Shown here: positions 26,417 to 35,012 of the stretch, piece by piece
How positions within the stretch are numbered: the stretch's first letter is position 1
Layout of the letters: each line of letters begins with the position of its first letter
Notes under the pieces: generated by a model
Database searches by the model: none
What the model was told of the DNA's origin: nothing
What the model saw: only the letters and a program-made list of their open reading frames with translations
Position numbers and translations under genes: made by a program
Source of the DNA: Chloroflexota bacterium
GTDB taxonomy: Bacteria > Chloroflexota > Chloroflexia > Chloroheliales > Chloroheliaceae
DNA length: 64,000 nucleotides
Assembly: GCA_028287745.1 (NCBI GenBank)
Contig: JAQBPB010000036.1
Location: 24,816-88,815, forward strand
Direction: 5' to 3'

Positions 26417-28042
26417 TTGAAACTGAGTTCCAGATTTCACCGCCTGTCATCACTCACGCTGATGACTTTGATGTTAGCCGCAATGATGGCAGCCTGTGGT
26501 GATTCCACCGCAACAACTGCCCCGGCCGCAACAACTGCCCCGGCCGCAACGACCGCTGCCAGTGCTAAGACGGCGGCCGCTGCAACGACCGCTGCTGCGA
26601 CCAGTGCGACAACTGTGGCCGCTACGACAGCGGCGGCGACTACCCCCGGAGCTACAACTGCTGGCGCAACCACCGCAGCGGCTACAACTGCCGGAGCGAC
26701 CACCGCAGCGGCGGCTGGCCCCGCAGCTACCGCTACCCCGTTGCCTACGGTTCCCCAGGCGGCCGGTTCTATCAAAGTAACCTTCTGGTATGGCCTGGGT
26801 GCCCCGTTAAACGGAGTAGTCCAGCAAGTTGTAAACAAGTACAACAGCAGCCAGACCAAATATTACATTGAAGCCCTGCAGCAGCCCGACTATGACGCGA
26901 CCATCTTGAAGCTGAACTCCAGCCTGGCTGGCGGCTCGCTACCCAATGTTGTCCAGATTTATGATATTGGCACCCAGCGGATGATCGACACCAAGAAGAT
27001 CGTTCCGGTCCAGGATTTAATCGACAAGGAGAAGCTTGATATTGTTGCCGATATTGAACCGGCAGTGGCCCGTTATTACACCGTCAATAACAAGCTCTAC
27101 TCGATGCCCTTTAACAGTTCCGCCCCGGTAATGTACTTCGATAAGAACGCCTTCAAGGAAGTTGGCCTGGATACGGAAAAGAAAATCTGGACCTATACCG
27201 AAATCCTGGATGCCGCCAAGAAATTGACCAAGAAAGATGCCAGCGGCAAGATAACCCGCAGCGGGGTAGACTTCACCCTGTACAGCTGGATTTTCGAGCA
27301 GGAACTGGCTACCCAGGGCGCCACCTTTGTTGACCCGGCCAATGGGCGGGCCGGGCGGGCTAACAAACTGACCTTCAACAATGACGCCGGGGTTAACTGG
27401 CTGAATTTCTTGAAGAAGTTGCAGGATGACGGCATCGGTCGTAACCTGGGCCGGGACAGCGGTACCACCAATGGCACTACCCGTGATGCCAACTTCGTCA
27501 AGGGCGAAGCGGCCATTACCTTCAACAGCATTGCCGGTCTGCGCAACTATCTCAACTCGGCCGCGAAAGAAGGCGGCAAAGTGGATGTGGGCGTAGCCTA
27601 CCTGCCTCGCCCGGAAGGGGCCAAAGGCGGCGTGGTCATTGGCGGCGCTTCCCTGTGGATCACCAATACCGGTACGCCCGAACAGCAGGCCGGGTCGTGG
27701 GACTTCCTGAAGTTCACCGCCCAGCCGGAAATCCAGGCCTTCTGGTCTTCCAATACCGGCTACTACCCTATCCGCAAAGCGGCCTACGAAGTCCAGGAAA
27801 TGAAGGATACGCTGGCGAAGTATCCGCAGTTCCAGGTAGCAGTTGACCAGTTGCGGGCGACTGAACCGAGCGTTGCGACCCAGGGGGCCGTTTTCGGCAC
27901 CTTCGTTTCGGCTCGCCAGAATATCGAGGCAGCCATGGAACAGTGGATGACCGGTAAAACCACCTCGGCTAAAGCCGCCCTCGACGATGCTGCCAGGAAG
28001 TCCAATGAAAGTTTGGACGAATACAACTCGACTGTTAAGTAA
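26417..28042 (+). CDS. ABC transporter substrate-binding lipoprotein, UgpB-like (sn-glycerol-3-phosphate)
   Basis: 541 residues from a TTG start with GAGGAGAG upstream. A signal peptide ends in lipobox MMAAC. A linker of about 80 residues made almost only of Ala/Thr follows, then the binding protein. It matches UgpB in several blocks: PFNSSAPVMYFDKNAFKEVG, VIGGASLWI and TGYYPIRKAAYEV correspond to E. coli UgpB segments as I remember them. UgpB binds sn-glycerol-3-phosphate or glycerophosphodiesters and is induced by phosphate starvation. No permease or ATPase gene is adjacent: the gene stands alone between miaA and a terminator, so it must share a transporter encoded elsewhere. The upstream 11-bp hexamer array supports phosphate control. 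Confidence 0.85.
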   Translation: MKLSSRFHRLSSLTLMTLMLAAMMAACGDSTATTAPAATTAPAATTAASAKTAAAATTAAATSATTVAATTAAATTPGATTAGATTAAATTAGATTAAAAGPAATATPLPTVPQAAGSIKVTFWYGLGAPLNGVVQQVVNKYNSSQTKYYIEALQQPDYDATILKLNSSLAGGSLPNVVQIYDIGTQRMIDTKKIVPVQDLIDKEKLDIVADIEPAVARYYTVNNKLYSMPFNSSAPVMYFDKNAFKEVGLDTEKKIWTYTEILDAAKKLTKKDASGKITRSGVDFTLYSWIFEQELATQGATFVDPANGRAGRANKLTFNNDAGVNWLNFLKKLQDDGIGRNLGRDSGTTNGTTRDANFVKGEAAITFNSIAGLRNYLNSAAKEGGKVDVGVAYLPRPEGAKGGVVIGGASLWITNTGTPEQQAGSWDFLKFTAQPEIQAFWSSNTGYYPIRKAAYEVQEMKDTLAKYPQFQVAVDQLRATEPSVATQGAVFGTFVSARQNIEAAMEQWMTGKTTSAKAALDDAARKSNESLDEYNSTVK

Positions 28043-28096
28043 AGTCGAAACGCCTGTCGCTGGCTAAACCTGGCGGCAGGCGGCAGTAAAAAGTCA

Positions 28097-28126
28097 CCGG
28101 AGGTAGCCGCTACTAACTACCTCCGG
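28097..28126 (+). other. Hairpin downstream of the UgpB-like gene
   Basis: CCGGAGGTAG (28097-28106) and CTACCTCCGG (28117-28126) form a perfect 10-bp stem with a 10-nt loop. There is no T-tract; it may shield the mRNA 3' end. Confidence 0.5.
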
Positions 28127-28142
28127 CGCACTAATTGACAGC

Positions 28143-28185
28143 AAGGGGTTCAACCGTTAATCGCGGTTGAACCCCTTCTTTATTG
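28143..28185 (+). terminator. Rho-independent terminator
   Basis: AAGGGGTTCAACCG (28143-28156) pairs perfectly with 28164-28177 across a 7-nt loop and is followed by CTTTATTG. It ends the UgpB-like transcript and may also serve the convergent membrane-protein gene. Confidence 0.8.
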
Positions 28186-28237
28186 TATTGATTTGATGCT
28201 CCTGAAAATTGCCTGGTAAGCGTAACCTTCTAACTTT

Positions 28238-30577
28238 TCAACTCAACTTAATACCGATAAAAGCCAGGCGCAAGCTCCGGCTGTCCTTCAGGGCCGGGTT
28301 AGCCTGCGACGGAATAAATACACCGTCCGCCGGGTCGGGGCGCAGCACTATTACATTCTCGCCCGGTTGGAGTTTAACCCCGGCCAGGTTAACCGTCTGG
28401 ACCCCGGTTATGGTCGTATCCCCGATTAGCGTCCCGTTCAAAAGAATTTGCAGGCGGCGGGGTTTGTCGGGCGAAACGGCCTCAATCGCCAGGTTGTAGG
28501 CCGTTTTTAACCGGGCAGCCTCCCCGGCTACCACGATAAGCCGGGCATCGGCCGCTTCCTCGTCAATCCAGCGTTGGACCCGGTTACCGGAAACCGGTTC
28601 GGGCGGGCTGGTGGCCCAGCCCTGTCCCAGGACCATTACCGGGTTTTCAAGTGGCGTTGGCGGAATGGTCCAGACCCGGGCAGTATCATCCTGGAAATCC
28701 GGTGCAGCAGCATTTGTAACCGACCCGCCAAAAGTATAATTTATCAAACGCTCGGCATCTTCGGAATGATAGGGGTTACCCGGCCGGTTGGGATCACCCG
28801 AATAGACGACCAGGTAGCCAAAGTTTGCATGAGAGAGCAGCCCAAGCTGTTCGCGAGGCGTTTTGATAGGAATAATGTCTTTCTCAGGCAGGCGCAGGTC
28901 AATCCAATCGAAAAGGGGAAAGTCATTGGCCTGGCGGTGCGGGTCAATCAACTTCCGGCTGATGTAACCGCCGGTTATGGGCCGCTGGTGGAAAATCTGG
29001 TACAGCATGCGCGGGCTGTCCGGGTTGCCGTGGGTGGTAACCGGCAATTCCAGGATAGCCTTCTCCGCCGGAACGGTGGAACCGGCTTTACCGGCGGCAA
29101 TAAAGCTGGTAAAAGCCGGTTGGGTGATAGGGTCCGGCGGCGGCAGGACACCCGGCCAGGTTTCTAAAAAGGCCAGCCCGATAATTGCCCCGGCCAGCCA
29201 GGGCCGGGCCGGAAAGCGCGAAAACAGGCGGCGCTCGCCGGGAAAATGAGTTAACAAGTGGGTCAGGCCAAAAGCAGCCAGGATACCAATAGATAACTGG
29301 GCCATCAGCATATAACGCTCGGGAAAGCGGCCAATGTCCATTAGCGGTATTTTGGATATGAGGCGGTAAAGCATTGGGATTTCAGTGTTAACACCGTTAA
29401 TCCGCAAGCTTGGCCCAAAAGAAAGTAAAAACCAGAATAGCGCGTTATAGGCCCAGAACCATAACCCACGGCAGCGGATTAAAGCGTAAATCGCCAGCCC
29501 CAGCGGCACATAACTGATTACTGCTCCCCAGTTATTCAAATAAACATTGGAGCCTTCGGCGGCAAGGCCCAGGCTTTTCCAGAGGCCCAGGTTGTCGCCC
29601 CACCAGGGATGATGTGAGGGCGGCAGCAAGAACGTCATGAGGTCGGCGCTGTGGACCTGGTCGGTTGAACGGTTATCCAGCGCCAGGTACTTGTGGCTGG
29701 TAATTTCCCGGAGCGTACCGAGCAACAACGGGGTGTAGGGCAGGATACCCAGGACAAAGACCCCTGCAAGCTTCAGGGTAACCAGCCCCAGGCTGCGCCC
29801 AAAAACCTTTAGATTTTCGCGGCCGCGCCAGACCAGCCATAAACCGGTCCCGGACTTCCAAAGCCAGTACAGCCCGGCGAAAATCACCAGGTAACTGGCG
29901 TAATAATAATCTACCATCAGGGTCAGAAAAAAGAAGAAAGCAGCGGCCAGACCCTCCCGGGTAATCTCAGTGCGCGTCCGGGCCTTTTCCAGGCGGAAAA
30001 TGAACAACAGAAAAAACGGCAGCCATTGAAGGGAAACCAGGTTTAGCTGGTCCAGGTGCATTTCCACGTAATGATAGGGGCCAAAACTCCAGACCAGCCC
30101 ACCTAACAGCCCGCCCCAGAAATTGCCGGTTAGATACCGGACCAGAAAATAGCCGCCCAACCCGCCTAACGGAAAAGTTAACAGTTCCAGGATACCGTAG
30201 GCCGGGACCAGGCCGAATAGCAGTTGCAAGGGTAAACCGATAATCTGGTTGTAGGGGCTGAAGGTTTGAAGGTAAAGACTGGTGCCATAGGGATAAAACA
30301 AGAAATCAGTATGATAGGGATTAGACAGCTCGAACACCGAGCGTTTGAACCACCAAAAATTCCAAAGGTTCTGATTCCGGTCGACCGTAAAATGGCCGGG
30401 AGTACCCACCGAAAGATTGGTAAGAACCGGCCAGGCAAAAAACAGGGTCAAACCAACATAAAATAGCAGGGCGTACAGGAAGGGCGGCCAGTTTAACCTG
30501 CTTCGATGCCTGACCAGGGTTTGGTTGTGGGTTGCCCGTTGTTTAAAATTCAGCATAAAATTAAAAAAACCTGTCAC
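28238..30577 (-). CDS. Large polytopic membrane protein, GT-C-like architecture
   Basis: About 779 residues. The first roughly 500 residues carry about a dozen membrane helices with loops such as DRNQNLWNFWWFKRSVF, DFLFYPYGTSLYLQTFSPYN and GPYHYVEMHLDQLNLVSLQW. The remaining 280 residues form a soluble, probably extracytoplasmic domain ending in a beta-rich module (VIVLRPDPADGVFIP). This is the layout of GT-C type glycosyltransferases and YfhO-like proteins using lipid-linked sugars; an acidic residue in the first external loop (VDRNQN) is compatible. The exact family is not certain. The GTG start at 30577 has no good ribosome site; the ATG at 30556 is an alternative. Confidence 0.6.
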   Translation of the reverse strand: MTGFFNFMLNFKQRATHNQTLVRHRSRLNWPPFLYALLFYVGLTLFFAWPVLTNLSVGTPGHFTVDRNQNLWNFWWFKRSVFELSNPYHTDFLFYPYGTSLYLQTFSPYNQIIGLPLQLLFGLVPAYGILELLTFPLGGLGGYFLVRYLTGNFWGGLLGGLVWSFGPYHYVEMHLDQLNLVSLQWLPFFLLFIFRLEKARTRTEITREGLAAAFFFFLTLMVDYYYASYLVIFAGLYWLWKSGTGLWLVWRGRENLKVFGRSLGLVTLKLAGVFVLGILPYTPLLLGTLREITSHKYLALDNRSTDQVHSADLMTFLLPPSHHPWWGDNLGLWKSLGLAAEGSNVYLNNWGAVISYVPLGLAIYALIRCRGLWFWAYNALFWFLLSFGPSLRINGVNTEIPMLYRLISKIPLMDIGRFPERYMLMAQLSIGILAAFGLTHLLTHFPGERRLFSRFPARPWLAGAIIGLAFLETWPGVLPPPDPITQPAFTSFIAAGKAGSTVPAEKAILELPVTTHGNPDSPRMLYQIFHQRPITGGYISRKLIDPHRQANDFPLFDWIDLRLPEKDIIPIKTPREQLGLLSHANFGYLVVYSGDPNRPGNPYHSEDAERLINYTFGGSVTNAAAPDFQDDTARVWTIPPTPLENPVMVLGQGWATSPPEPVSGNRVQRWIDEEAADARLIVVAGEAARLKTAYNLAIEAVSPDKPRRLQILLNGTLIGDTTITGVQTVNLAGVKLQPGENVIVLRPDPADGVFIPSQANPALKDSRSLRLAFIGIKLS

Positions 30578-30750
30578 CTTTACGTAATAATAGGCAAGTT
30601 TGTCTAGTATACCAACTTTAAAGAATAATCAACACAAAAATTGTAAAGCTTTCTTAAAAAATTTTATATTAATATAGAATTGGTGGCCTTTGAGCTATAA
30701 TATTTAAATCGCGCTACACAAAAACTCTATAGCAAAAGGATAAACAAACC

Positions 30751-31572
30751 ATGCAAACCAGCCAGATACAGGTAGGTAACATGTCAATTACTGTGCACGA
30801 CAGCCAGGGCACCGGCCCTACCGCCCTTTTTATTCACGGCAATTCTTCCAACGGCAAGACGTTCCAGGGCCAATTAGACGGGCCGCTGGGTGAAAATTTC
30901 AGACTAGTCGCGCTGGATTTACCCGGTCACGGCACTTCCGGCCGGGCGGTCGACCCGGCGGATACTTACAACATGCCCGGCTATGCTAAAGTGGTGGCCG
31001 GGGTAATTGAACAACTGGAACTGTCAGATGCGGTCCTGATCGGCTGGAGCCTGGGCGGGCATATCGCCCTGGAAGCGGCCAAGCATTTGCCTGACTCAAA
31101 AGGCATCCTGATCTGGGGCACCCCGCCGGTAGGCATTCCCCCGGCCATGGACCGGGCCTTTCTGCCTAACCCGGCGATGGGAGCCGCTTTTCAAAACGAA
31201 CTGAGCCAGGCGGAAATTGCCGCTTTTGGTGCGGCCTGTGTAAAACCGGGCGAAGAAGCCGATGAAGAATTCTTTGAAGGCTTCAAGCAGACCGACGGCC
31301 TGGCCCGCTTGCATATGGGAGGCAGTATCGGGGCCGCCAATTACGAGGACGAGCTTAAAATTGTGGCTTACCTTACGAAACCGCTGGCGATTTTGCAGGG
31401 AGAACATGAGCAACTGGTCAACCTGGATTACCTTAACAACCTGGACGCGCCGACTCTATGGCGCAGAGCGGTGCAGATTATCCCGGACGCCGGGCACTCC
31501 CCGCACCTGGAACAACCGGAAACTTTCAATGCCCTGGTTGAAGCCTTCTTGACGGATACCAACCGGCAGTAA
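30751..31572 (+). CDS. Alpha/beta hydrolase
   Basis: 273 residues, cytosolic, with AAAGGA upstream. It shows the alpha/beta-hydrolase order: oxyanion region FIHGNSSNGK, DLPGHGTSGR, nucleophile elbow IGWSLGGHIAL, and the catalytic His in IPDAGHSPHLEQPE near the C-terminus, preceded by an acidic residue in LQGEHEQLV. Substrate cannot be read; epoxide hydrolase, esterase or C-C hydrolase activity are all possible. It stands alone and ends in a strong terminator. Confidence 0.88.
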   Translation: MQTSQIQVGNMSITVHDSQGTGPTALFIHGNSSNGKTFQGQLDGPLGENFRLVALDLPGHGTSGRAVDPADTYNMPGYAKVVAGVIEQLELSDAVLIGWSLGGHIALEAAKHLPDSKGILIWGTPPVGIPPAMDRAFLPNPAMGAAFQNELSQAEIAAFGAACVKPGEEADEEFFEGFKQTDGLARLHMGGSIGAANYEDELKIVAYLTKPLAILQGEHEQLVNLDYLNNLDAPTLWRRAVQIIPDAGHSPHLEQPETFNALVEAFLTDTNRQ

Positions 31573-31603
31573 GGCGATTTCCAGGTCAAGCTGGAAAAGT
31601 AAA

Positions 31604-31660
31604 AGAGGCGGGACAGGTTTCACACAAAATTTGTTTGAAGCCTGACCCGCCTCTATTTTT
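31604..31660 (+). terminator. Rho-independent terminator of the alpha/beta hydrolase gene
   Basis: AGAGGCGGGACAGG and CCTGACCCGCCTCT form a 14-bp stem with one A-A mismatch and a 23-nt loop. ATTTTTA follows. Confidence 0.8.
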
Positions 31661-31859
31661 ATACACTTCATGTCGCTATAAAACAGGGCGGTTTTCCTGC
31701 CGCCAGGGCATATCCCGGCAAGCTGGTAATCGTGAATACTTCCGTACCGTAGATAAAGAATTGGACCGGGAAATCAACCGGATTGATTTGCTTCGCGACC
31801 CATCGCACATCCGCAGCTATTCGGAAAGGGAATGGCGCGGTTTCACAGGGCCGGGGCTT

Positions 31860-33881
31860 TTACTGCTTGCCTGGAAAAAGCTCGGCCCCGACCCGGCCAA
31901 GCAGGACCCGGTATTCGGGAGGGTTAGCCGGGTGCAATTCCAGCCTGGCCCGTTCGAACCACTGGGTCAGGACCGTGTCACCGCTGGAGTTTCGCTCCAT
32001 TCGCGGCTCGGTAATCGGAAAACCGAACAGGGCCAGCGACTCGGCGTAACTCTTGCCATTCTTTTGATCAAATTCCAGCCCGTGACTCTGCCAGTAGGCT
32101 AAAAACTCTCCGCACACGCTATGCCCGGTTTCCGTGAAATAGCGGCATCCAGCCGGGGCACTCTTCAAGCGGGGCAAAGTTCCCCAGTCAATTCCCTGGC
32201 GCTTCAAGGCTTCGGAGCCAAGAAGCCCCAGCAGGACCCGGTAAGGGCCGTCATTTTCAGGGTGATATTCCAGGCGGTTGCGTTCCAACCACTGGTAAGC
32301 CTGGCCGTTGGTCTGCCGGACATTATCGAGCGGGAAACCAAAGACCGGTAAGCCGCCGTTATTGTTCCAAAAGCTTAGAAAGGCCCCGCGCAGGCTAAAG
32401 CCGGTTTCGGGGAAAGTTACCGGGAGGCGGGTTTCCGGCCCCAGGTTGGGCGGTTGTCCGGCCAGGCGTAGGCCCAGGCGCGGCAAATGGTTGGCCTGGT
32501 AGCGGATAAAAGCCGGGGGAGTGGCCGTTTTGTTGCGCGTATTCAAAGTCTCGCCGAGGGACGCGGCGGCCCGGTTGAAGCGGGCAGCGTCCTGGCTGTC
32601 GGCCCATTGGCCGGTTTCCAGCCGGTTTTTCAGGTAGTCCAGGGCCGTTATAATTTCAGCCGGGGTAAAAGTACAGTGGCCGGGCCGGTGGATATAAAGC
32701 TGGCGCAACAGGCCGCTATTACCGGCCGCCTGGATTGCCCCGGCATAGGCGCTCTCCGCTTCAGGCACTACAAAACCATCATGGGTGGTATGCAGGGTCA
32801 GGACGGGGGCCTGAATTTTCCCGGTAAAGCTAATAAAGCGGTCCAGGTAGTTCACAGCGGCAGGGTCGCTGCTGACGCGGGGAGCATTATTCAAAGCCTG
32901 TAAGTCGCCTTCCAGGCTCAGACCGGCCTGGGCGTAAAGAGCTTTAACCAGTTCTTTCTGGCCGGTATGTTCGAAAAGCTGCCGGTAATCAACACCCACA
33001 TTGCTGGAAAAATTACCCCCGGCCCGCCGTTCGATATCGGTCCGGTTTTCAAAATTACTGGTGATGCCATAGTTCCGTACCCAGCGGTACATATTGTACT
33101 GGCGGGCGCTCAATTCGGCGGCCTGGGGCTGTGGCGTGGCCGGATCGTACCAATCTTTACTTTCGCGGAAAGCCCCGGCCAGGGCCACCCGGGCCTGACC
33201 CTGCGGAGTTTTCTGGGCGGCATCGACCAACCGGCGGGCCTGTCCGGCGGCGGCTGCACCGTCCGGGATATTGGTTAGAGGCAGGTCCGAGCCGGGAGCC
33301 AGCAGGGTTTTAATGGTAAAGCCCAGGTCCAGGTTTATATCGTAATAATTAATTCCACCCATCAAAGTGCCGCACAGGGGCAACCCGGCGTCAAACCGCT
33401 CCGGGTAATGCTGGAGCAGGCCACCCGTAACTAGTCCGCCAAGCGAAGAGCCCCAGGCAATCGTGCGTTCAGGTGTGCCAAAATTAGCTTTGAAGTAATC
33501 TACCAGGGCAGCCTGGTCGGTAAAAGCCTGTTCCAGGGCCCACCCGGTCTGACTGTAGGAAGACCCGGCCAGGGCATACCCCTGCCGCAAAAGATAGGCC
33601 CCGGTTACGGGGTCAGAGGCATTCTGAGCCGGGTTTGGTGCGCCAACCGGCACAATCCCATGACTGTAGACTAAAAGAATACCATTCCAGTTCGCGGGAT
33701 ACTCAATTTTGTAGGCCGCTCCATTGATTTGACCGGAATAAAGCCCGGGGCTGGCAGCATGAGTGGGCAGAGGAGTAGAAAGCCACCAGGCGGGAAAACT
33801 AAGGAGCAGACCTAACATCACCGCTAACAACCGGCCGGGTGGGTTAAGGAACGGTCTTTTTTCAGTCTGGGTAAGCAGCAT
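31860..33881 (-). CDS. Secreted alpha/beta hydrolase with C-terminal FGFP/WFERARLE repeats
   Basis: 673 residues; the ATG has a perfect AGGAGG. The N-terminus carries a signal peptide (LLAVMLGLLLSFPAWWLSTP). The hydrolase domain (about 45-440) has IAWGSSLGGLVTGGLLQ (Ser elbow), THDGFVVPEAES (Asp) and RPGHCTFTPAE (His). It resembles tannase/hydroxybutyrate-oligomer-hydrolase-like enzymes more than small esterases, but I would not name a substrate. The C-terminal 200 residues hold two copies of a module of about 90 residues: FPETGFSLRGAFLSFWNNNG...FGFPL...WLERNRLEYHPEN and FTETGHSVCGEFLAYWQSHG...FGFPI...WFERARLELHPAN. Such modules recur in Chloroflexota secreted proteins and may bind the cell surface or a polymer (inference). 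Confidence 0.82.
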   Translation of the reverse strand: MLLTQTEKRPFLNPPGRLLAVMLGLLLSFPAWWLSTPLPTHAASPGLYSGQINGAAYKIEYPANWNGILLVYSHGIVPVGAPNPAQNASDPVTGAYLLRQGYALAGSSYSQTGWALEQAFTDQAALVDYFKANFGTPERTIAWGSSLGGLVTGGLLQHYPERFDAGLPLCGTLMGGINYYDINLDLGFTIKTLLAPGSDLPLTNIPDGAAAAGQARRLVDAAQKTPQGQARVALAGAFRESKDWYDPATPQPQAAELSARQYNMYRWVRNYGITSNFENRTDIERRAGGNFSSNVGVDYRQLFEHTGQKELVKALYAQAGLSLEGDLQALNNAPRVSSDPAAVNYLDRFISFTGKIQAPVLTLHTTHDGFVVPEAESAYAGAIQAAGNSGLLRQLYIHRPGHCTFTPAEIITALDYLKNRLETGQWADSQDAARFNRAAASLGETLNTRNKTATPPAFIRYQANHLPRLGLRLAGQPPNLGPETRLPVTFPETGFSLRGAFLSFWNNNGGLPVFGFPLDNVRQTNGQAYQWLERNRLEYHPENDGPYRVLLGLLGSEALKRQGIDWGTLPRLKSAPAGCRYFTETGHSVCGEFLAYWQSHGLEFDQKNGKSYAESLALFGFPITEPRMERNSSGDTVLTQWFERARLELHPANPPEYRVLLGRVGAELFPGKQ

Positions 33882-34055
33882 CAGCAGTCCTCCTTTGTTT
33901 GTTAGCCGAAGTCCGGCTAATATACTTGCCGCCCCGGTGGAATGTCAATATAAAAAGCCTGGGGGTAGCCAGGCTTTGGATCATAAGGAAGAGAAGATGG
34001 AATAATTTCGGGTTAAGCTCTGCGTGGTTTAATCGGGTTGTGGGTGCTGCCGGGT

Positions 34056-34373
34056 TTAATCCTGAAGCCAGTTCTCCATTTCCAGTTCGCCATCGGGCGG
34101 GCTGGTTTCAACCCTGGCCCGGCGGTAGGAATACCAGTTCCAGAGTGCTTTCATGGCCTGGTCGCTTATGCCGGCCGAGTGGTGAATATGGGAGAGGGCC
34201 GGGGTACTGAAATCGGCCTGGTTAATCTGGGCAATCAAACGGCTTATAAATAGCTGGGTGTTTTCGTCAAACTGGTAACCCGGCCCCCTTTCAAGGATTA
34301 GCCCGGCTAGAGGCTGGATGGTCCTGAGTAAAGTTATCGCTTCATAAGAAGTCAACGGTTGAGTCTGGTTCAT
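34056..34373 (-). CDS. Small uncharacterised helical protein, 105 residues
   Basis: The ATG at 34373 (MNQTQPLTSYEAITLLRTI) has AAAGGA 7 bp upstream and is preferred to the upstream frame-start at 34463. No known domain. The protein looks all-alpha and soluble, with the core LLRTIQPLAGLILERG and a C-terminal ALWNWYSYRRAR followed by an acidic tail. Its order of features (LL...PL..IL..G, then a C-terminal aromatic/Tyr-Arg helix) loosely resembles the small protein at 49548-49898; homology is only a suggestion. Divergent from pstS. Confidence 0.6.
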   Translation of the reverse strand: MNQTQPLTSYEAITLLRTIQPLAGLILERGPGYQFDENTQLFISRLIAQINQADFSTPALSHIHHSAGISDQAMKALWNWYSYRRARVETSPPDGELEMENWLQD

Positions 34374-34588
34374 ATTGTTTCCTTTATTGTTTGCCACCGC
34401 TTTGCTGACCATCAAAAGCCTGGTGAAATGCCCAACCGGCCAACTAAGTATTTTTAGCCTCATCCTGGCTGGTGTCCGGTAGCAAGCGGTTAACCCGGTA
34501 CTGTTTCACCTGCGCAAAACGGCCGGGGGCAGCCTATCTTTTCCGGCTGCGGCTGCTAAATCTTTCATTATATTTAACCAAACAGAAT

Positions 34589-34638
34589 TTAAGGGCGAAT
34601 TATTAAGTTGTTAACGGCTTATTAAGAGGTTGTTAGAA
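34589..34638 (+). promoter_or_regulatory. PHO-box-like hexamer array 1 upstream of pstS
   Basis: TTAAGG (34589), TTATTA (34600), TTAACG (34611), TTAAGA (34622) and TTAGAA (34633) start exactly 11 bp apart. I see no convincing -10 just downstream, so it may be an auxiliary binding cluster. The stretch 34374-34588 holds nothing else I can call. Confidence 0.55.
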
Positions 34639-34715
34639 TTTGGCCCTTCCGGCGGGGTTAGTCAGGCTGCCGCCTTTAACAACCGTCACAGTGGCTATAA
34701 AAACTCGTCAGGCTG

Positions 34716-34780
34716 TTAATAAGACATTAACTACCCTTTAACAATTTGAAAAAGAGCTATTAAAAACCGCCCGGTACTAT
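34716..34780 (+). promoter_or_regulatory. PHO-box-like array 2 with -10, likely main pstS promoter
   Basis: TTAATA (34716), TTAACT (34727) and TTAACA (34738) are 11 bp apart; the next phase is degenerate and the following one is TTAAAA (34760). A -10-like TACTAT lies at 34775-34780, 9 bp after TTAAAA. This is the same geometry as before the UgpB-like gene. A start of transcription near 34787 would give a pstS leader of about 225 nt. Confidence 0.6.
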
Positions 34781-34934
34781 GTAACCAGGAAATATTTAAG
34801 GATCACAATACTTCCTGATAGGAGAAGACCCGCTTGAAGGATGTCAACTCGGATAGCGGACATCCTGCCGATAGCGGTTGATCGGAGGGCTACAAATCCT
34901 GGGGAAAGTACAAACAGGCAACCTCCTGGCAGAT

Positions 34935-34962
34935 TTAACAGGTTGTTAACAAGAAATTCTGG
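34935..34962 (+). promoter_or_regulatory. PHO-box-like array 3 close to pstS
   Basis: TTAACA (34935), TTAACA (34946) and the weaker TTCTGG (34957) are spaced 11 bp apart, 50-80 bp before the pstS ATG. It could be a second operator or promoter, or a repressing site inside the leader. Confidence 0.45.
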
Positions 34963-35012
34963 CAGGAGCCTTCCGAAATAAAATGAGGACTACCAAAAGG
35001 AGAGAGTCTTAA

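Noticed and set aside
26500..26760. Tandem nucleotide repeat as a noncoding element
   Set aside because: It is the coding region of the Ala/Thr linker of the UgpB-like lipoprotein.
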